57,547 bases of DNA from positions 1 through 57,547 of the forward strand of contig NZ_JAQVCH010000018.1 in assembly GCF_028689845.1 (NCBI RefSeq), given 5' to 3'. The DNA is from Flavobacterium sp. (GTDB lineage Bacteria > Bacteroidota > Bacteroidia > Flavobacteriales > Flavobacteriaceae). Made by a program: the position numbers and the translations under genes. The notes below the pieces were generated by a model. It did no database searches, had not been told where the DNA came from, and saw only the letters and a program-made list of their open reading frames with translations. Shown piece by piece: positions 1 to 10,994 of the stretch (position 1 is the stretch's first letter; every line of letters starts with the position of its first letter).

Positions 1-711
1 TCCGATCTGATAAATTTCTCCACGCATTGAAGCTACTTTTTCATCTCTAGCATTTTCGTGTGAACCAGCCTTAATAAATAAATCACGTTCTGCTTTCGAG
101 CTAAATAAAACTTCTTTTTTGGTTCCTTTATCAACAGCATAATACTCCGTTGCTTTCCCGGTGTAATTCATGTTTTTTAATTGAGCCAAATAGTCGATTG
201 CCGTATCATAATCTTTTGTACGAATTGCACCATTAGCCGCATAATATAAAAAAACAGTGTCTTTTGGACTAATTCTATATGCTTCATACAATTTAACCGT
301 ACCTTCTTTGTACCTATCGTTTTTATTGTCTTCTACGGCTGAATTAATCAAATTGTCTTTTACAGACAACAAGGCAATTTCTGCCTGATTGCTATACTTG
401 GATTTCCCAATTGTTTTCTCTAAAGCTATCGCATCTTGATAGGCTTTGGCTGCTCCAACTAGATTAGTTCCAGAATCTACATTGTTTTTTGAAAGTTCAA
501 ATAATGCATTCCCTTTTAAATAATAAAATTGTGCTTTTTCTGCATCTCCTGCATTAGCAACCGCTGATTCTGCAGCCATTAACGTATTCTTTACATTATT
601 GGCATCAAAATTCTTAGTTGCTTTTTCCAACGCTTTAAATTGATCTTTTTGGGCTACTGAACCCATACTTAACAATAAAGCAAACGCTGGAATGACGTAT
701 CTACTTTTCAT
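1..711 (-). CDS. TPR-type periplasmic protein, C-terminus cut by window edge
   Basis: The reading frame is open from the ATG at 711 to base 1 (237 codons) without a stop, so the gene runs off the left edge. It begins with a signal-like segment (MKSRYVIPAFALLLSMGSVA) followed by helical, Ala/Lys/Asn-rich repeats of roughly 34 residues that look like tetratricopeptide repeats (phrases such as KAQFYYLKGNALFEL and DTVFLYYAANGAI). TPR proteins of this kind act as protein-binding scaffolds in the periplasm or outer membrane. It lies 25 bp downstream of gyrA on the same strand and may be co-transcribed with it. The exact partner or role cannot be read from the sequence. Confidence 0.75.
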   Translation of the reverse strand, partial: MKSRYVIPAFALLLSMGSVAQKDQFKALEKATKNFDANNVKNTLMAAESAVANAGDAEKAQFYYLKGNALFELSKNNVDSGTNLVGAAKAYQDAIALEKTIGKSKYSNQAEIALLSVKDNLINSAVEDNKNDRYKEGTVKLYEAYRISPKDTVFLYYAANGAIRTKDYDTAIDYLAQLKNMNYTGKATEYYAVDKGTKKEVLFSSKAERDLFIKAGSHENARDEKVASMRGEIYQIG

Positions 712-736
712 GGTAATTTAAATTTATAATTAATAT

Positions 737-3319
737 TTATTCTTGGTTTTCATTTTGCTCATCGGTGTTCTCCTCGTCGTTATCAGTTTGTGATTCGTTA
801 TCAGCTGATTTTACTTCTTCACTAACATCTTCAAATTCGACTTCTTCTGCTTCTTCTTCTTTCATGACCTTAGTCACGGCGGCAATAGAATCATTTCCTT
901 TGATATTAATAAGACGAACTCCTTGTGTGGCTCTTCCCATAACACGCAAATCAGAAACTTCCATACGAATGGTTAATCCAGATTTGTTAATAATCATTAA
1001 ATCATCAGCATCTGTTACGGCACTAATTGAAATAAGAGCTCCTGTTTTTTCCGTAATATTTAAGGTTTTCACTCCTTTTCCACCCCGGTTTGTAATTCGG
1101 TAAACATCTACGCCATCGTCATCGACTAATTTGGTTCGTTTTCCGTATCCTTTTTCAGTTACCACTAATAATTGTGTGTCGTTAATAAACTCTTTATTTA
1201 CAGAAACCATGCCAATTACTTCATCTTTCTCATCGGCAAGTGTAATTCCACGAACTCCAGACGCGTTTCTTCCCATCGGACGGGTCTTCCCTTCTTCAAA
1301 ACGAACTAATTTCCCAGATTTAACCGCTACTAGAATTTGGCTATTTCCGTTTGTTAATTTTGCTTCTAATAATTCATCGTCTTCTTTGATGGTAATCGCT
1401 GCAATTCCGTTTTGTCTCGGGCGAGAATATTGTTCTAACGAAGTCTTTTTCACTTGACCTTGTTTAGTAACCATAATCACATAATGATTATTGATATATT
1501 CTTCGTTCTTTAAATCTTGGGTACAAATAAACGCTTTTACTTTATCATCATTTTCAATGTTGATTAAGTTTTGAATCGCTCTGCCTTTTGCTGTTTTACT
1601 TCCTTCAGGAATTTCATAAACCCGCATCCAGAAACATTTTCCTTTTTGCGTAAAAAACAACATGTATTGGTGATTGGTTGCAACAAATAAATGTTCTAAG
1701 AAATCTTGATCTCTTGTCCCCGCACTTTTTTGTCCAACTCCTCCTCTATTTTGAGTTTTATACTCCGATAAGTTGGTTCGTTTAATATAACCCGCATGCG
1801 AAATTGTAATAACCACATTTTCATCGGCAATTAAATCTTCAATACTTACATCGCCACCGGCATATTCAATGATAGAACGACGCTCATCACCATATTTATC
1901 GCGAATTTCAACTAACTCATCTTTAATTACTTGCATTCGCATTTCTTTGCTAGCTAATAATTCTCTTAAATACGTAATCAATTTCATGATTTCTTCATAC
2001 TCTGCTCGCAACTTATCTTGTTCAAGACCAGTTAATTGACGTAAACGCATTTCGACAATTGCTCGAGCTTGAATTTCCGAAAGTGAAAAACGCTCAATTA
2101 ATTTTGATCGGGCCTCGTCTCCGTCTTTTGAACTTCGAATTAAAGCGATTACTTCATCAATATTATCAGAAGCAATGATTAAACCTTCTAAAATATGAGC
2201 TCTTTCTTCCGCTTTGCGTAAATCAAATTGAGCTCTTCGAACGACTACTTCATGACGGTGTTCTACAAAATAATGAATCAAATCTTTTAAATTCAACATT
2301 TGCGGACGACCTTTCACAAGAGCAATGTTGTTCACACTGAACGAAGATTGCAACTGCGTATACTTATATAAGGTATTTAAAACTACATTTGGAACGGCAT
2401 CACGCTTCAATTCGTAAACAATACGCATTCCGTTTCTATCGGACTCGTCTCGAATATTTGAAATTCCTTCGATTTTTTTATCATTAACCAAATCAGCAGT
2501 TTTTTTAATCATATCTGCTTTATTGACTTGGTATGGAATTTCGGTTACGATAATTGCTTCCCTGCCATTGCTTTCTTCAAAACTCATTTTGGCACGCATC
2601 ACAATTCGACCACGTCCTGTTTTAAAAGCTTCGCGAACGCCTTCATAACCATAAATGATTCCACCTGTTGGGAAATCGGGAGCTTTGATGTAATCCATCA
2701 ATTCGTCGATTTCTATTTCTTCATTATCGATATAGGCCAAAATACCATTGACAACTTCTGTTAAATTGTGTGGAGGCATATTTGTTGCCATACCCACCGC
2801 AATACCTGAAGCTCCATTTATCAAAAGGTTAGGCACTTTTGTAGGCATTACTTTAGGCTCATAAAGCGTATCGTCAAAATTCAGTTGAAAATCAACGGTT
2901 TCTTTTTCGATATCCGCCATGATTTCCTCTGAAATCTTTCGCATTCTAGCTTCTGTATAACGCATTGCTGCCGGACTATCGCCATCTACCGAACCAAAGT
3001 TACCTTGACCATCCACAAGCAAATAACGCAAACTCCACTCTTGAGCCATACGAACCATCGCATCATAAACAGAGGTGTCACCATGTGGGTGATACTTTCC
3101 AAGCACTTCTCCAACAATTCTGGCCGATTTTTTGTGAGCTCTATTCGAAAAAACTCCTAAATCATACATTCCGTAAAGAACTCTACGGTGTACTGGCTTT
3201 AAACCATCTCTAACATCTGGTAAAGCACGTGAAACAATAACTGACATCGAATAATCAATGTAAGCTGATTTCATTTCGTCCTCGATGTTAATAGGAATTA
3301 ACTTTTCTCCTTCAGACAT
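737..3319 (-). CDS. gyrA: DNA gyrase subunit A
   Basis: GyrA is the breakage-reunion subunit of DNA gyrase, which introduces negative supercoils as a GyrA2GyrB2 complex. The N-terminal winged-helix domain carries the catalytic tyrosine Y121 within [10 protein letters not shown]. The quinolone region reads [10 protein letters not shown] (residues 77-86), so the positions equivalent to E. coli S83 and D87 are Thr and Asp. A GyrA-box-like segment (QNRGGVGQK) opens the C-terminal beta-pinwheel, which favours gyrase over topoisomerase IV. The last 50 or so residues form a strongly acidic Glu/Asp/Asn tail. The length of 860 aa is normal. A lone type IIA A-subunit could be ParC, but the box and pinwheel argue for GyrA. 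Confidence 0.96.
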   Translation of the reverse strand: MSEGEKLIPINIEDEMKSAYIDYSMSVIVSRALPDVRDGLKPVHRRVLYGMYDLGVFSNRAHKKSARIVGEVLGKYHPHGDTSVYDAMVRMAQEWSLRYLLVDGQGNFGSVDGDSPAAMRYTEARMRKISEEIMADIEKETVDFQLNFDDTLYEPKVMPTKVPNLLINGASGIAVGMATNMPPHNLTEVVNGILAYIDNEEIEIDELMDYIKAPDFPTGGIIYGYEGVREAFKTGRGRIVMRAKMSFEESNGREAIIVTEIPYQVNKADMIKKTADLVNDKKIEGISNIRDESDRNGMRIVYELKRDAVPNVVLNTLYKYTQLQSSFSVNNIALVKGRPQMLNLKDLIHYFVEHRHEVVVRRAQFDLRKAEERAHILEGLIIASDNIDEVIALIRSSKDGDEARSKLIERFSLSEIQARAIVEMRLRQLTGLEQDKLRAEYEEIMKLITYLRELLASKEMRMQVIKDELVEIRDKYGDERRSIIEYAGGDVSIEDLIADENVVITISHAGYIKRTNLSEYKTQNRGGVGQKSAGTRDQDFLEHLFVATNHQYMLFFTQKGKCFWMRVYEIPEGSKTAKGRAIQNLINIENDDKVKAFICTQDLKNEEYINNHYVIMVTKQGQVKKTSLEQYSRPRQNGIAAITIKEDDELLEAKLTNGNSQILVAVKSGKLVRFEEGKTRPMGRNASGVRGITLADEKDEVIGMVSVNKEFINDTQLLVVTEKGYGKRTKLVDDDGVDVYRITNRGGKGVKTLNITEKTGALISISAVTDADDLMIINKSGLTIRMEVSDLRVMGRATQGVRLINIKGNDSIAAVTKVMKEEEAEEVEFEDVSEEVKSADNESQTDNDEENTDEQNENQE

Positions 3320-3359
3320 AAGTATTTATAGATTAAAATTATAATTATTTCAAAACGTG

Positions 3360-3367
3360 CTAATATA
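3360..3367 (-). promoter_or_regulatory. Candidate gyrA promoter -7 element
   Basis: On the minus strand the sequence TATATTAG lies about 40 nt upstream of the gyrA start and matches TAnnTTTG at 7 of 8 positions. A TTTTG lies about 23 nt further upstream as a possible -33 element. This is a consensus match only; no transcription start is known. Confidence 0.4.
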
Positions 3368-3550
3368 CGAATTTTTCTCGCTTTTTAAAGCAAAAGCAAG
3401 AAGTAATTTTCATGATTTATTAACAAAAAAGCCTTCTTTTTAGTTTATAATTTAGTAGCACATTCGCTTTTATTATTCATTATTTTTTTGTCAATTAGCT
3501 GACAATAGAATGGTATCGGTACAATCTTTGCATTTACCACTCAGATTCAC

Positions 3551-3558
3551 TAAATTTA
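3551..3558 (+). promoter_or_regulatory. Candidate clpC promoter -7 element
   Basis: TAAATTTA matches TAnnTTTG at 7 of 8 positions, with TTTG at 3527-3530, 20 nt upstream. The leader to the clpC ATG would be short (under 20 nt). The 257-bp gyrA/clpC gap is divergent and must hold both promoters. Confidence 0.4.
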
Positions 3559-3576
3559 CTTATTAAAAAAAATGCG

Positions 3577-6126
3577 ATGGATGATAATTTTTCTCCAAGA
3601 GTCAAAGATGTAATTACCTACAGTAAAGAAGAAGCCTTGCGATTAGGCCATGATTTTATAGGTACAGAACATTTGATGTTAGGAATTTTAAGAGACGGAA
3701 ACGGAAAAGCAATTACGATACTCAATAATCTAACTATTGATTTAGATTATTTACGAAAAAAAGTGGAAGTGCTTAGTCCGCCAAATCCAAATGCCGAGGT
3801 AGGTAATGAAAAGAAAAACCTTCACCTTACCCGTCAAGCGGAACGTGCTTTAAAAACTACTTTTTTAGAAGCCAAAGTCTTTCAAAGTTCTTCGATTAGT
3901 ACGGCACATCTTTTGCTCTGTATTTTAAGGAACGAAAACGATCCGACGACTAAATTATTAAACAAGCTCAAAATCGATTACGATACGGCTAAAGAACAAT
4001 ATTTAAATATGATACCAAATAACAACGAAGACGAATATAATGACAGCTTTCCTAAAAGCGAATCATTTAATGATGATTCCGGACAAGATGACAGTATAAA
4101 AGAAGGCAATTTTAATAATCCCGCCAATAAAACCAATAAAAAATCTAAAACTCCGGTGCTAGATAATTTTGGACGTGATTTAACCGAAATGGCCGAAGAA
4201 GGTAAACTCGACCCCGTAGTGGGCCGTGAAAAAGAAATTGAACGCGTTTCGCAAATTCTAAGCCGAAGAAAGAAAAACAATCCGCTTTTAATTGGTGAAC
4301 CAGGTGTGGGAAAATCAGCAATTGCCGAAGGATTGGCGTTGCGAATTATACAAAAAAAAGTGTCTCGTATTCTTTTTAACAAACGCGTCGTGACCCTTGA
4401 TTTAGCCAGTTTGGTTGCTGGTACAAAATACCGTGGCCAATTTGAAGAACGGATGAAAGCGGTGATGAATGAATTAGAAAAAAATGACGATATCATTCTT
4501 TTTATCGATGAAATTCACACCATCGTTGGTGCTGGTGGAGCAACAGGTTCACTTGATGCATCCAACATGTTTAAACCGGCTTTAGCAAGAGGTGAAATTC
4601 AATGTATTGGTGCCACCACGTTGGATGAATACCGACAATATATTGAAAAAGATGGAGCATTAGAAAGACGTTTTCAAAAAGTTATTGTCGAACCAACGAC
4701 CATTGAAGAAACGATTACTATTTTAAATAACATTAAAGGAAAATATGAAGACCACCATAGTGTGACTTACACGCCAGAAGCGATTGATGCCTGTGTGAAG
4801 TTAACAAGTCGCTATATGTCTGACCGCTTTTTACCAGACAAGGCTATTGATGCTTTAGATGAAGCAGGCTCACGCGTTCACATTACCAACATTGATGTAC
4901 CTATACAAATTTTGGAACTCGAAAAACAATTGGAAGACGTGCGAGTATCTAAAAATACTGTTGTTAAAAAACAAAAATACGAGGAAGCTGCCAAATTACG
5001 TGATGATGAAAAACGCATTGAAAAAGAATTAGCAATTGCCCAAGAACAATGGGAAATTGATTCTAAAAACAACCGAATTACCGTTACCGAAGACAATGTA
5101 GCCGATGTCGTTTCAATGATGACGGGCATTCCGGTGAACCGTATTGCTCAAACAGAAAGCAATAAATTAGCACATTTACCTGAATTAATTCAAAATAAAG
5201 TAATCGGACAAGATGAGGCGGTAAAGAAAGTCGCTCGTTCGATTCAACGGAACCGAGCAGGTTTGAAAGATCCTAATCGCCCAATTGGTTCTTTCATTTT
5301 CTTAGGCCAAACTGGTGTTGGAAAAACACAGTTGGCGAAAGTGTTAGCCAAAGAATTATTTGATTCTGAAGATGCTTTAGTTCGTATTGACATGAGTGAA
5401 TACATGGAGAAATTTGCCATTTCACGATTAGTCGGTGCTCCTCCTGGTTATGTAGGCTATGAAGAAGGCGGTCAATTAACAGAAAAAGTACGTCGCAAAC
5501 CCTATTGTGTAGTTTTATTAGATGAAATCGAAAAAGCACATCCTGATGTATTTAATATGATGCTGCAAGTGTTGGACGACGGTTATATGACCGACAGTTT
5601 AGGTCGTAAAATTGATTTTAGAAATACGATTATCATTATGACTTCTAACGTAGGAGCTCGTCAATTAAAAGATTTTGGACAAGGAGTTGGTTTTGGAACG
5701 GCAGCAAAAGTGTCGCAGGCCGATGAACATTCCAAAAGTGTGATTGAAAACGCCTTGAAAAAAACGTTTGCACCCGAATTTTTAAATCGGATTGACGATG
5801 TGATTGTATTCAATGCGTTAGAGAAAGAACATATTGATTTAATCATCGAAATTGAATTGAAAAAACTATATGCTCGAATTAAAGATTTAGGTTATTCTTT
5901 AAATTTATCAGACAAAGCCAAAGCATTTATTGCAGAAAAAGGATTTGACAGACAATTTGGAGCTCGCCCTTTAAAAAGAGCCATTCAAAAATATGTAGAA
6001 GATTCGTTAGCAGAGGAAATAATTACCTCTAAAATTGGCGAAGGCGATGAAATTTTTATGGACATAGAGGACAATGCCGAAGAGTTGACCGTAAAAATTA
6101 AAAAAGCAGAAAAACCAACGAGTTAA
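3577..6126 (+). CDS. clpC: ATP-dependent Clp protease, ATP-binding subunit ClpC
   Basis: ClpC is a Hsp100 unfoldase that threads substrates into the ClpP protease. Its domains in order are the Clp N-domain (residues 1-145, two repeats), AAA+ module 1 with Walker A GEPGVGKS at 240-247 and DEIH near 311, a middle region containing a UVR-like segment (QKYEEAAKLRDDEKRIEKEL), and AAA+ module 2 with Walker A GQTGVGKT at 577-584 and Walker B DEIEKAH at 649. The VGFG at 704-707 fits the ClpP-docking loop, so this is a protease subunit rather than a ClpB disaggregase. The short middle domain also excludes ClpB. The length of 849 aa is typical. Confidence 0.95.
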   Translation: MDDNFSPRVKDVITYSKEEALRLGHDFIGTEHLMLGILRDGNGKAITILNNLTIDLDYLRKKVEVLSPPNPNAEVGNEKKNLHLTRQAERALKTTFLEAKVFQSSSISTAHLLLCILRNENDPTTKLLNKLKIDYDTAKEQYLNMIPNNNEDEYNDSFPKSESFNDDSGQDDSIKEGNFNNPANKTNKKSKTPVLDNFGRDLTEMAEEGKLDPVVGREKEIERVSQILSRRKKNNPLLIGEPGVGKSAIAEGLALRIIQKKVSRILFNKRVVTLDLASLVAGTKYRGQFEERMKAVMNELEKNDDIILFIDEIHTIVGAGGATGSLDASNMFKPALARGEIQCIGATTLDEYRQYIEKDGALERRFQKVIVEPTTIEETITILNNIKGKYEDHHSVTYTPEAIDACVKLTSRYMSDRFLPDKAIDALDEAGSRVHITNIDVPIQILELEKQLEDVRVSKNTVVKKQKYEEAAKLRDDEKRIEKELAIAQEQWEIDSKNNRITVTEDNVADVVSMMTGIPVNRIAQTESNKLAHLPELIQNKVIGQDEAVKKVARSIQRNRAGLKDPNRPIGSFIFLGQTGVGKTQLAKVLAKELFDSEDALVRIDMSEYMEKFAISRLVGAPPGYVGYEEGGQLTEKVRRKPYCVVLLDEIEKAHPDVFNMMLQVLDDGYMTDSLGRKIDFRNTIIIMTSNVGARQLKDFGQGVGFGTAAKVSQADEHSKSVIENALKKTFAPEFLNRIDDVIVFNALEKEHIDLIIEIELKKLYARIKDLGYSLNLSDKAKAFIAEKGFDRQFGARPLKRAIQKYVEDSLAEEIITSKIGEGDEIFMDIEDNAEELTVKIKKAEKPTS

Positions 6127-6141
6127 AAATTATTTTACAAT

Positions 6142-6190
6142 AAAACCACGAATTCACGAATTGTATTTTTCGAGAATACGTGGTTTTTTT
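6142..6190. terminator. Hairpin terminator between clpC and the RimK-type gene
   Basis: AAAACCACG (6142-6150) pairs with CGTGGTTTT (6179-6187), followed by a T run. The inner 28 nt contain a further short pairing of AATTC/GAATA type. It most likely ends clpC. Confidence 0.7.
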
Positions 6191-6212
6191 TATCTAAATA
6201 TCTATTACAAAA

Positions 6213-7583
6213 ATGTTAGACAATAAACTTATTCTTGGTAGTGAGGAATGGTGTTCTTTTCCAGAAATTGGTATTCCTATTATCAAAGCTCGTGTTGATT
6301 CGGGAGCCAAAACATCGGCACTTCATGCCCTTAATATTAGTCCGTTTTTAAAAGATGGCGAACATTGGGTTAAATTTGACATTAATCCTATTCAAAATAA
6401 TGTCAAAACCATTATTCATTGTCAAGCACCGTTAATTGATAAACGAATTGTTAAAAGCTCTAGCGGTTTTCGGGAGCAACGATTTGTCATTCAAACGCAA
6501 TTACAATTGGGTGAATTATCTTGGACAATCGAAATGACCTTAACTAATCGAGATTCCATGGGATTTCGAATGTTGCTAGGTCGCGAAGCCATGAGCGGCA
6601 GAGCCTTAGTTGATCCGGAACAAAAATATTTATTAGGCGAAGCAACTCCTGCGAATTTAAAAAATATGTATCCCGAAGTTTTAGCTGAAAAAAGCGGCTT
6701 GCGAATTGGCTTATTAGCCAGTAATCCTGAACTCTATAGCAATAAACGAATCATGGAAGCGGGTGAACGCAGAGGCCACGAAATGCAGTTTCTAAACATC
6801 AAAGAATGTTATATGCGGTTGGATGCCAATACACCAGAAATTCATTACCGTGGCGGAAAAATACTCACCAATTTTGACGCGGTAATTCCACGAATTCGTC
6901 CCAACATCACGTTTTATGGTTGTGCATTAACGAGACAATTTGAAGCTTTGAAAGTATTTTGTCTGAATTCATCTTCTGCTATTACACAATCACGGGATAA
7001 ATTATATTCCTTGCAATTGCTTTTAAATCATGGTATTGATATTCCAACAACGGGGTTTGCAAATTCACCCTTAGATACCGATGATTTGATTAAGATGGTT
7101 GGCGGAACGCCCTTGATTGTGAAGCTTTTAGAAGGAACACAAGGAAAAGGAGTTGTTTTGGCAGAAACTAAAAAAGCAGCCGAATCGGTTATCAATGCAT
7201 TTAAAAGTTTGAATGCCAATATTTTAGTACAAGAGTTTATTAAAGAGGCCAACGGAAAGGATTTGCGGTTGTTTGTTATTGACGGAAAAGTAGTGGCAAC
7301 AATACAACGGGAAGCGTTGGCGGGCGAATTTAGAGCCAACATCCATTTGGGCGGAACAGCTTCTGTTATCAAGCCTACAAAAGAAGAAAAAATAATTGCC
7401 ATTAAAGCCGCAAAAGCCATGGGATTAAAAGTGGCGGGTGTGGATATTATCCGCTCTAGCAAAGGACCGCTTTTATTAGAAGTGAATTCATCTCCCGGTT
7501 TAGAAGGAATTGAAGGAGCAACTAATAAAGATATTGCTGCTGAAATGATTAAAGCGATTGAAAAGAATTTTAAGATGAAGTAA
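6213..7583 (+). CDS. rimK: Retropepsin-like domain fused to RimK-type ATP-grasp ligase
   Basis: Two modules are fused. Residues 1 to about 150 form an ATP-dependent zinc protease/retropepsin-like domain with the motif [10 protein letters not shown] at 29-38. Residues of about 165-456 form an ATP-grasp ligase of the RimK family (phrases [31 protein letters not shown]). RimK adds glutamate residues to the C-terminus of ribosomal protein S6; relatives add amino acids to other acceptors, so the substrate here is inferred. In many organisms the two domains are separate proteins, and their fusion suggests linked addition and processing. Strong terminators on both sides make it a single-gene unit. 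Confidence 0.85.
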   Translation: MLDNKLILGSEEWCSFPEIGIPIIKARVDSGAKTSALHALNISPFLKDGEHWVKFDINPIQNNVKTIIHCQAPLIDKRIVKSSSGFREQRFVIQTQLQLGELSWTIEMTLTNRDSMGFRMLLGREAMSGRALVDPEQKYLLGEATPANLKNMYPEVLAEKSGLRIGLLASNPELYSNKRIMEAGERRGHEMQFLNIKECYMRLDANTPEIHYRGGKILTNFDAVIPRIRPNITFYGCALTRQFEALKVFCLNSSSAITQSRDKLYSLQLLLNHGIDIPTTGFANSPLDTDDLIKMVGGTPLIVKLLEGTQGKGVVLAETKKAAESVINAFKSLNANILVQEFIKEANGKDLRLFVIDGKVVATIQREALAGEFRANIHLGGTASVIKPTKEEKIIAIKAAKAMGLKVAGVDIIRSSKGPLLLEVNSSPGLEGIEGATNKDIAAEMIKAIEKNFKMK

Positions 7584-7590
7584 AACATAA

Positions 7591-7626
7591 AAAAGACCGA
7601 AATAGTTTATACATTTTCGGTCTTTA
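7591..7626. terminator. Bidirectional terminator
   Basis: AAAGACCGAAA (7592-7602) pairs with TTTCGGTCTTT (7615-7625) around a 12-nt loop. It sits between two converging genes and has A and T runs on the proper sides for both directions. Confidence 0.85.
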
Positions 7627-7629
7627 AGT

Positions 7630-9324
7630 TTAAAATGATTTTACAATTTTTTTTATGGTTTTTTTATGGTTTATAAATTCGATTTCTACCAAATAAACTC
7701 CACGCTGTAACGTATTTAAATTTACTTGAAAACGTTCGGAATTAACACTTAAATAGCTTTTCACTTCTTTTCCAAGTAGATCAAATAGCTTAATTGTTTT
7801 TATTTTATTTGGATAATCAAAAGCTACATAATCTTGAAAAGGATTGGGATAAATAACACCCTGCTTTTCACTTATTTCATTAATTGATAAATTTTCTAAG
7901 GAGAATTTACTCAAAAAATTGTCGCTTTCGTTGTTATATTCATTAATAAAGGAGTCGGGTGTGCTTAGGTTCTCATTGTTTGTGTTTCCTAACAAATAAA
8001 AACCGTTCGCTGTAAACATCGCGTTACGCCCACCATCACCATTTTCTAGACCAAAATAGGTTCCCCATAATTTATATCCAGCAAGATTATATTTCATAAC
8101 AAACGCATCTGTATCACCTAAAGTTAATTCTTGTTTATAGCTTCCGGGTGTGCCCATTTCACTTAAACTTGACGTTCCAGTGACATATAAATCATCCTCA
8201 TGAAGCACTATAGAAGAAGACAAAGTATGACTGAAAACATTTGGATTTGCTCGGCCTGAATAGGTGCTCCATTCAATTGCTCCGGTAGAAGTCATCTTAG
8301 AAATAAGAAAAGAAAAACTTCCGCCTATATCTTCTTGAAAAGCTCCAGGAGTGGCAAGGTTATTATTACTTGTTGCAAAACAAAAATATAATTCGTTATT
8401 TTTCCCTACAAGGTGATTACTTCCTAAAGCAAAATCCTGAGCTATACCTCCAAAATAGGTTCCCCAAATTCTGTTGCCCTCAAAATCAAATTTAGCTAAA
8501 AATAAATCGGCACCAGAATCAGCCGTTTCTTTATGACTCCCGGTTGTACTATAAAAAGTAAACCCACTCGCTTCATTTGAAAAAACCATTCCCATTAAGT
8601 AAATCCCTTCTGAACAGACAACAATATTTCTAAGAAAACTTAAATTATTAGGTCCATAATAGGTTGCCCAAATTTTATTTCCTAAACTATCTAACTTTGC
8701 TATAAAAGGCAAAGCAAATCCTTCTTCGTTAAATTCTTTAAAGGAGTTTGGCGTTGCTAAATTGGTCGTGCTTCTGCTCTCGCCTACTAGATAAATATCA
8801 TCTTGTTCTGAAAGAGAGAGGTTAAATAAATTATCTGATAAATTGCCTCCTATACATTTACTCCAAATAAAATCTCCATTTGTAGTCAACTTGGCAACAT
8901 ATCCATCATTGATTCCGTTTAAGCTATTGGAAGAAATAATATTTCCATCTGTACTCCCAGTTGTTCCTATGATAAAAAGATGGTTGTCTTTTATTTTAAG
9001 ATGGGTAATATTATCATTTTCAGTCCCACCATAATTTCTAAACCAAATCAAATCTCCGTCAGAGTCAAATTTTGCGATGAAACCATCTAAATTACCATGA
9101 TGATTATATAAAGAGTCGTCATCGCTGTATAAATCAAATTGACTTTGAATTGAACCAACAATATAAATATGATTTAACTCATCTATAGCCGAATTTAACA
9201 CCGTTAAATCATTGCTTTCTGAGTGAAAATAAGTACACCATTTTAGAGAATAATCAAAGTTTTCAAATTGAGCATGAGAAAAAAAAGGAACGGTTAAAAG
9301 AATTAATTTCAAAAGATTTTTCAT
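7630..9324 (-). CDS. Secreted SBBP-like repeat protein with type IX sorting tail
   Basis: The start is placed at the ATG at 9324, which gives MKNLLKLILLTVPFFSHAQ, a normal signal peptide; an upstream in-frame ATG at 9345 would only add seven residues in front. The body repeats a beta-propeller-like unit with recurring phrases such as IWATYYGPN, IWGTYFGG, WSTYSGR and LWGTYFGLE, typical of SBBP-repeat proteins of Bacteroidota. The C-terminus (IYPNPFQDYVAFDYP through KTIKKIVKSF) is a type A sorting domain used by the type IX secretion system. The protein is therefore predicted to be exported and anchored at or released from the cell surface. Its ligand is unknown. Confidence 0.85.
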   Translation of the reverse strand: MKNLLKLILLTVPFFSHAQFENFDYSLKWCTYFHSESNDLTVLNSAIDELNHIYIVGSIQSQFDLYSDDDSLYNHHGNLDGFIAKFDSDGDLIWFRNYGGTENDNITHLKIKDNHLFIIGTTGSTDGNIISSNSLNGINDGYVAKLTTNGDFIWSKCIGGNLSDNLFNLSLSEQDDIYLVGESRSTTNLATPNSFKEFNEEGFALPFIAKLDSLGNKIWATYYGPNNLSFLRNIVVCSEGIYLMGMVFSNEASGFTFYSTTGSHKETADSGADLFLAKFDFEGNRIWGTYFGGIAQDFALGSNHLVGKNNELYFCFATSNNNLATPGAFQEDIGGSFSFLISKMTSTGAIEWSTYSGRANPNVFSHTLSSSIVLHEDDLYVTGTSSLSEMGTPGSYKQELTLGDTDAFVMKYNLAGYKLWGTYFGLENGDGGRNAMFTANGFYLLGNTNNENLSTPDSFINEYNNESDNFLSKFSLENLSINEISEKQGVIYPNPFQDYVAFDYPNKIKTIKLFDLLGKEVKSYLSVNSERFQVNLNTLQRGVYLVEIEFINHKKTIKKIVKSF

Positions 9325-9378
9325 ATCCAATAAGTTAATATACATATATATATAAAATGAAATTGAATTTTCCTATAA

Positions 9379-10878
9379 CTAGTCTACTTCAATCTCAAAA
9401 CTCCTCAAAAAAGCAATCGTTTTTTCGATATCATAATGCAAAATACGATCTTCTTTGACAAAAGAAACTTCTTCGCGATAAGATTTGATAAACATTTCTA
9501 TAAAATCACTTGATTTCAATGGTCTTCTAAACTCCAAAGCTTGTGAAGCATTCATCAATTCAATAGCTAAAATACGTTCAAGGTTTTCAACGACTTTCAA
9601 ACATTTAGTCGCTGCATTGGCTCCCATCGACACATGGTCTTCTTGTCCATTGCTGGAAACAATACTATCAATACTGGCTGGAGTGGCCAATTGTTTATTT
9701 TGACTTACGATGCTCGCCGCTGTGTATTGCGGAATCATAAATCCAGAATTCAGTCCCGGATTATCTACTAAAAACGCGGGTAAACCCCGTAATCCTGCAA
9801 TCAACTGATAGGTTCTTCTTTCGGAGATACTTCCTAATTCTGCCAACGCAATGGCTAGAAAATCTAGCGGAAGTGCAAGCGGTTGACCGTGAAAATTTCC
9901 ACCAGAAACAATCAAATCTTCACCCACAAAAATATTTGGATTATCGGTAACCGAATTAATCTCTGTTTTAAAAACACGTCGCACATATTCAATTGTATCC
10001 TTTGAGGCTCCATGAACTTGCGGCATACAGCGGAAAGAATACGGATCTTGCACATGTTGTTTGGGTTGACTAATAATTTGACTTCCTTCTAAAAAATCAG
10101 TGATTTGTTGAGCCGTTTCAATTTGTCCTTTGTGCGGACGAACCAAATGAATTAATTCATGAAATGGCTCAATTCTTCCATCAAAACCTTCTAAAGAAAT
10201 GGTTCCGATTAAATCGGCTAAATACGATAATTTAGAAGATTTTAGTAGAATATAAACGCCATAAGCACTCATAAACTGCGTTCCGTTTAATAAAGCTAAT
10301 CCTTCTTTGGATTGCAATACAATCGGTTGCCAACTATAATGAGCCAGCACCTCTTTTGACCACACTTTTTTTCCTTCAAAATAGACTTCACCTTCGCCCA
10401 ATAAAGGTAAGCTTAAATGAGCTAACGGAGCCAAATCGCCAGAAGCTCCTAAGGAACCTTGCGTATAAATTACCGGCAAAATGTTTCGGTTATAAAATTC
10501 GATTAATCGTTCTACCGTTTCTAACTGAACGCCTGAATTTCCATAACTCAACGATTGAATTTTTAGCAAAAGCATCAGCTTCACAATGGGTTGCGGCACT
10601 TCATCTCCTGTTCCGCATGCATGCGATTTTACTAAATTCTCTTGTAAAAGAGTTAGGTTTTCGTTTGAAATAATGACATTACATAGCGACCCAAAACCCG
10701 TGTTAATTCCGTAGATGGGTGCGTCATGTTTACGCATTTTTTCGTCTAAATAATTTCGGCATTTCTGAATGTTCACTTTGGCTTCTTCAGATAGAGCCAA
10801 TGCTTTATTTTCAATTATAATTTGATTGATAACGTCCAAAGTAAGTACATCGGAACAGATATAATGATGATGATCCAT
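9379..10878 (-). CDS. hutH: Histidine ammonia-lyase
   Basis: HutH converts L-histidine to urocanate and ammonia, the first step of histidine degradation. The MIO cofactor tripeptide Ala145-Ser146-Gly147 lies in GSLGASGDLAPLAH, and the catalytic tyrosine is in YGINTGFG (57-64). The length of 499 aa is normal. Other aromatic ammonia-lyases (PAL/TAL) share the fold, but the overall sequence reads as HutH. No other hut genes are adjacent, so the gene is isolated from the rest of the pathway in this window. It is divergent from the thioredoxin-like gene at 10995. Confidence 0.9.
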   Translation of the reverse strand: MDHHHYICSDVLTLDVINQIIIENKALALSEEAKVNIQKCRNYLDEKMRKHDAPIYGINTGFGSLCNVIISNENLTLLQENLVKSHACGTGDEVPQPIVKLMLLLKIQSLSYGNSGVQLETVERLIEFYNRNILPVIYTQGSLGASGDLAPLAHLSLPLLGEGEVYFEGKKVWSKEVLAHYSWQPIVLQSKEGLALLNGTQFMSAYGVYILLKSSKLSYLADLIGTISLEGFDGRIEPFHELIHLVRPHKGQIETAQQITDFLEGSQIISQPKQHVQDPYSFRCMPQVHGASKDTIEYVRRVFKTEINSVTDNPNIFVGEDLIVSGGNFHGQPLALPLDFLAIALAELGSISERRTYQLIAGLRGLPAFLVDNPGLNSGFMIPQYTAASIVSQNKQLATPASIDSIVSSNGQEDHVSMGANAATKCLKVVENLERILAIELMNASQALEFRRPLKSSDFIEMFIKSYREEVSFVKEDRILHYDIEKTIAFLRSFEIEVD

Positions 10879-10994
10879 TTATTGATTGGTTGAGTTTTCA
10901 AAATTCCGCAAACGTTTGCATAAAAACAAAAGAAATACCTTTTATTTAATAACAATCGAACAATTTCAGTATTTTTAAACCAAATTTTAAACAA

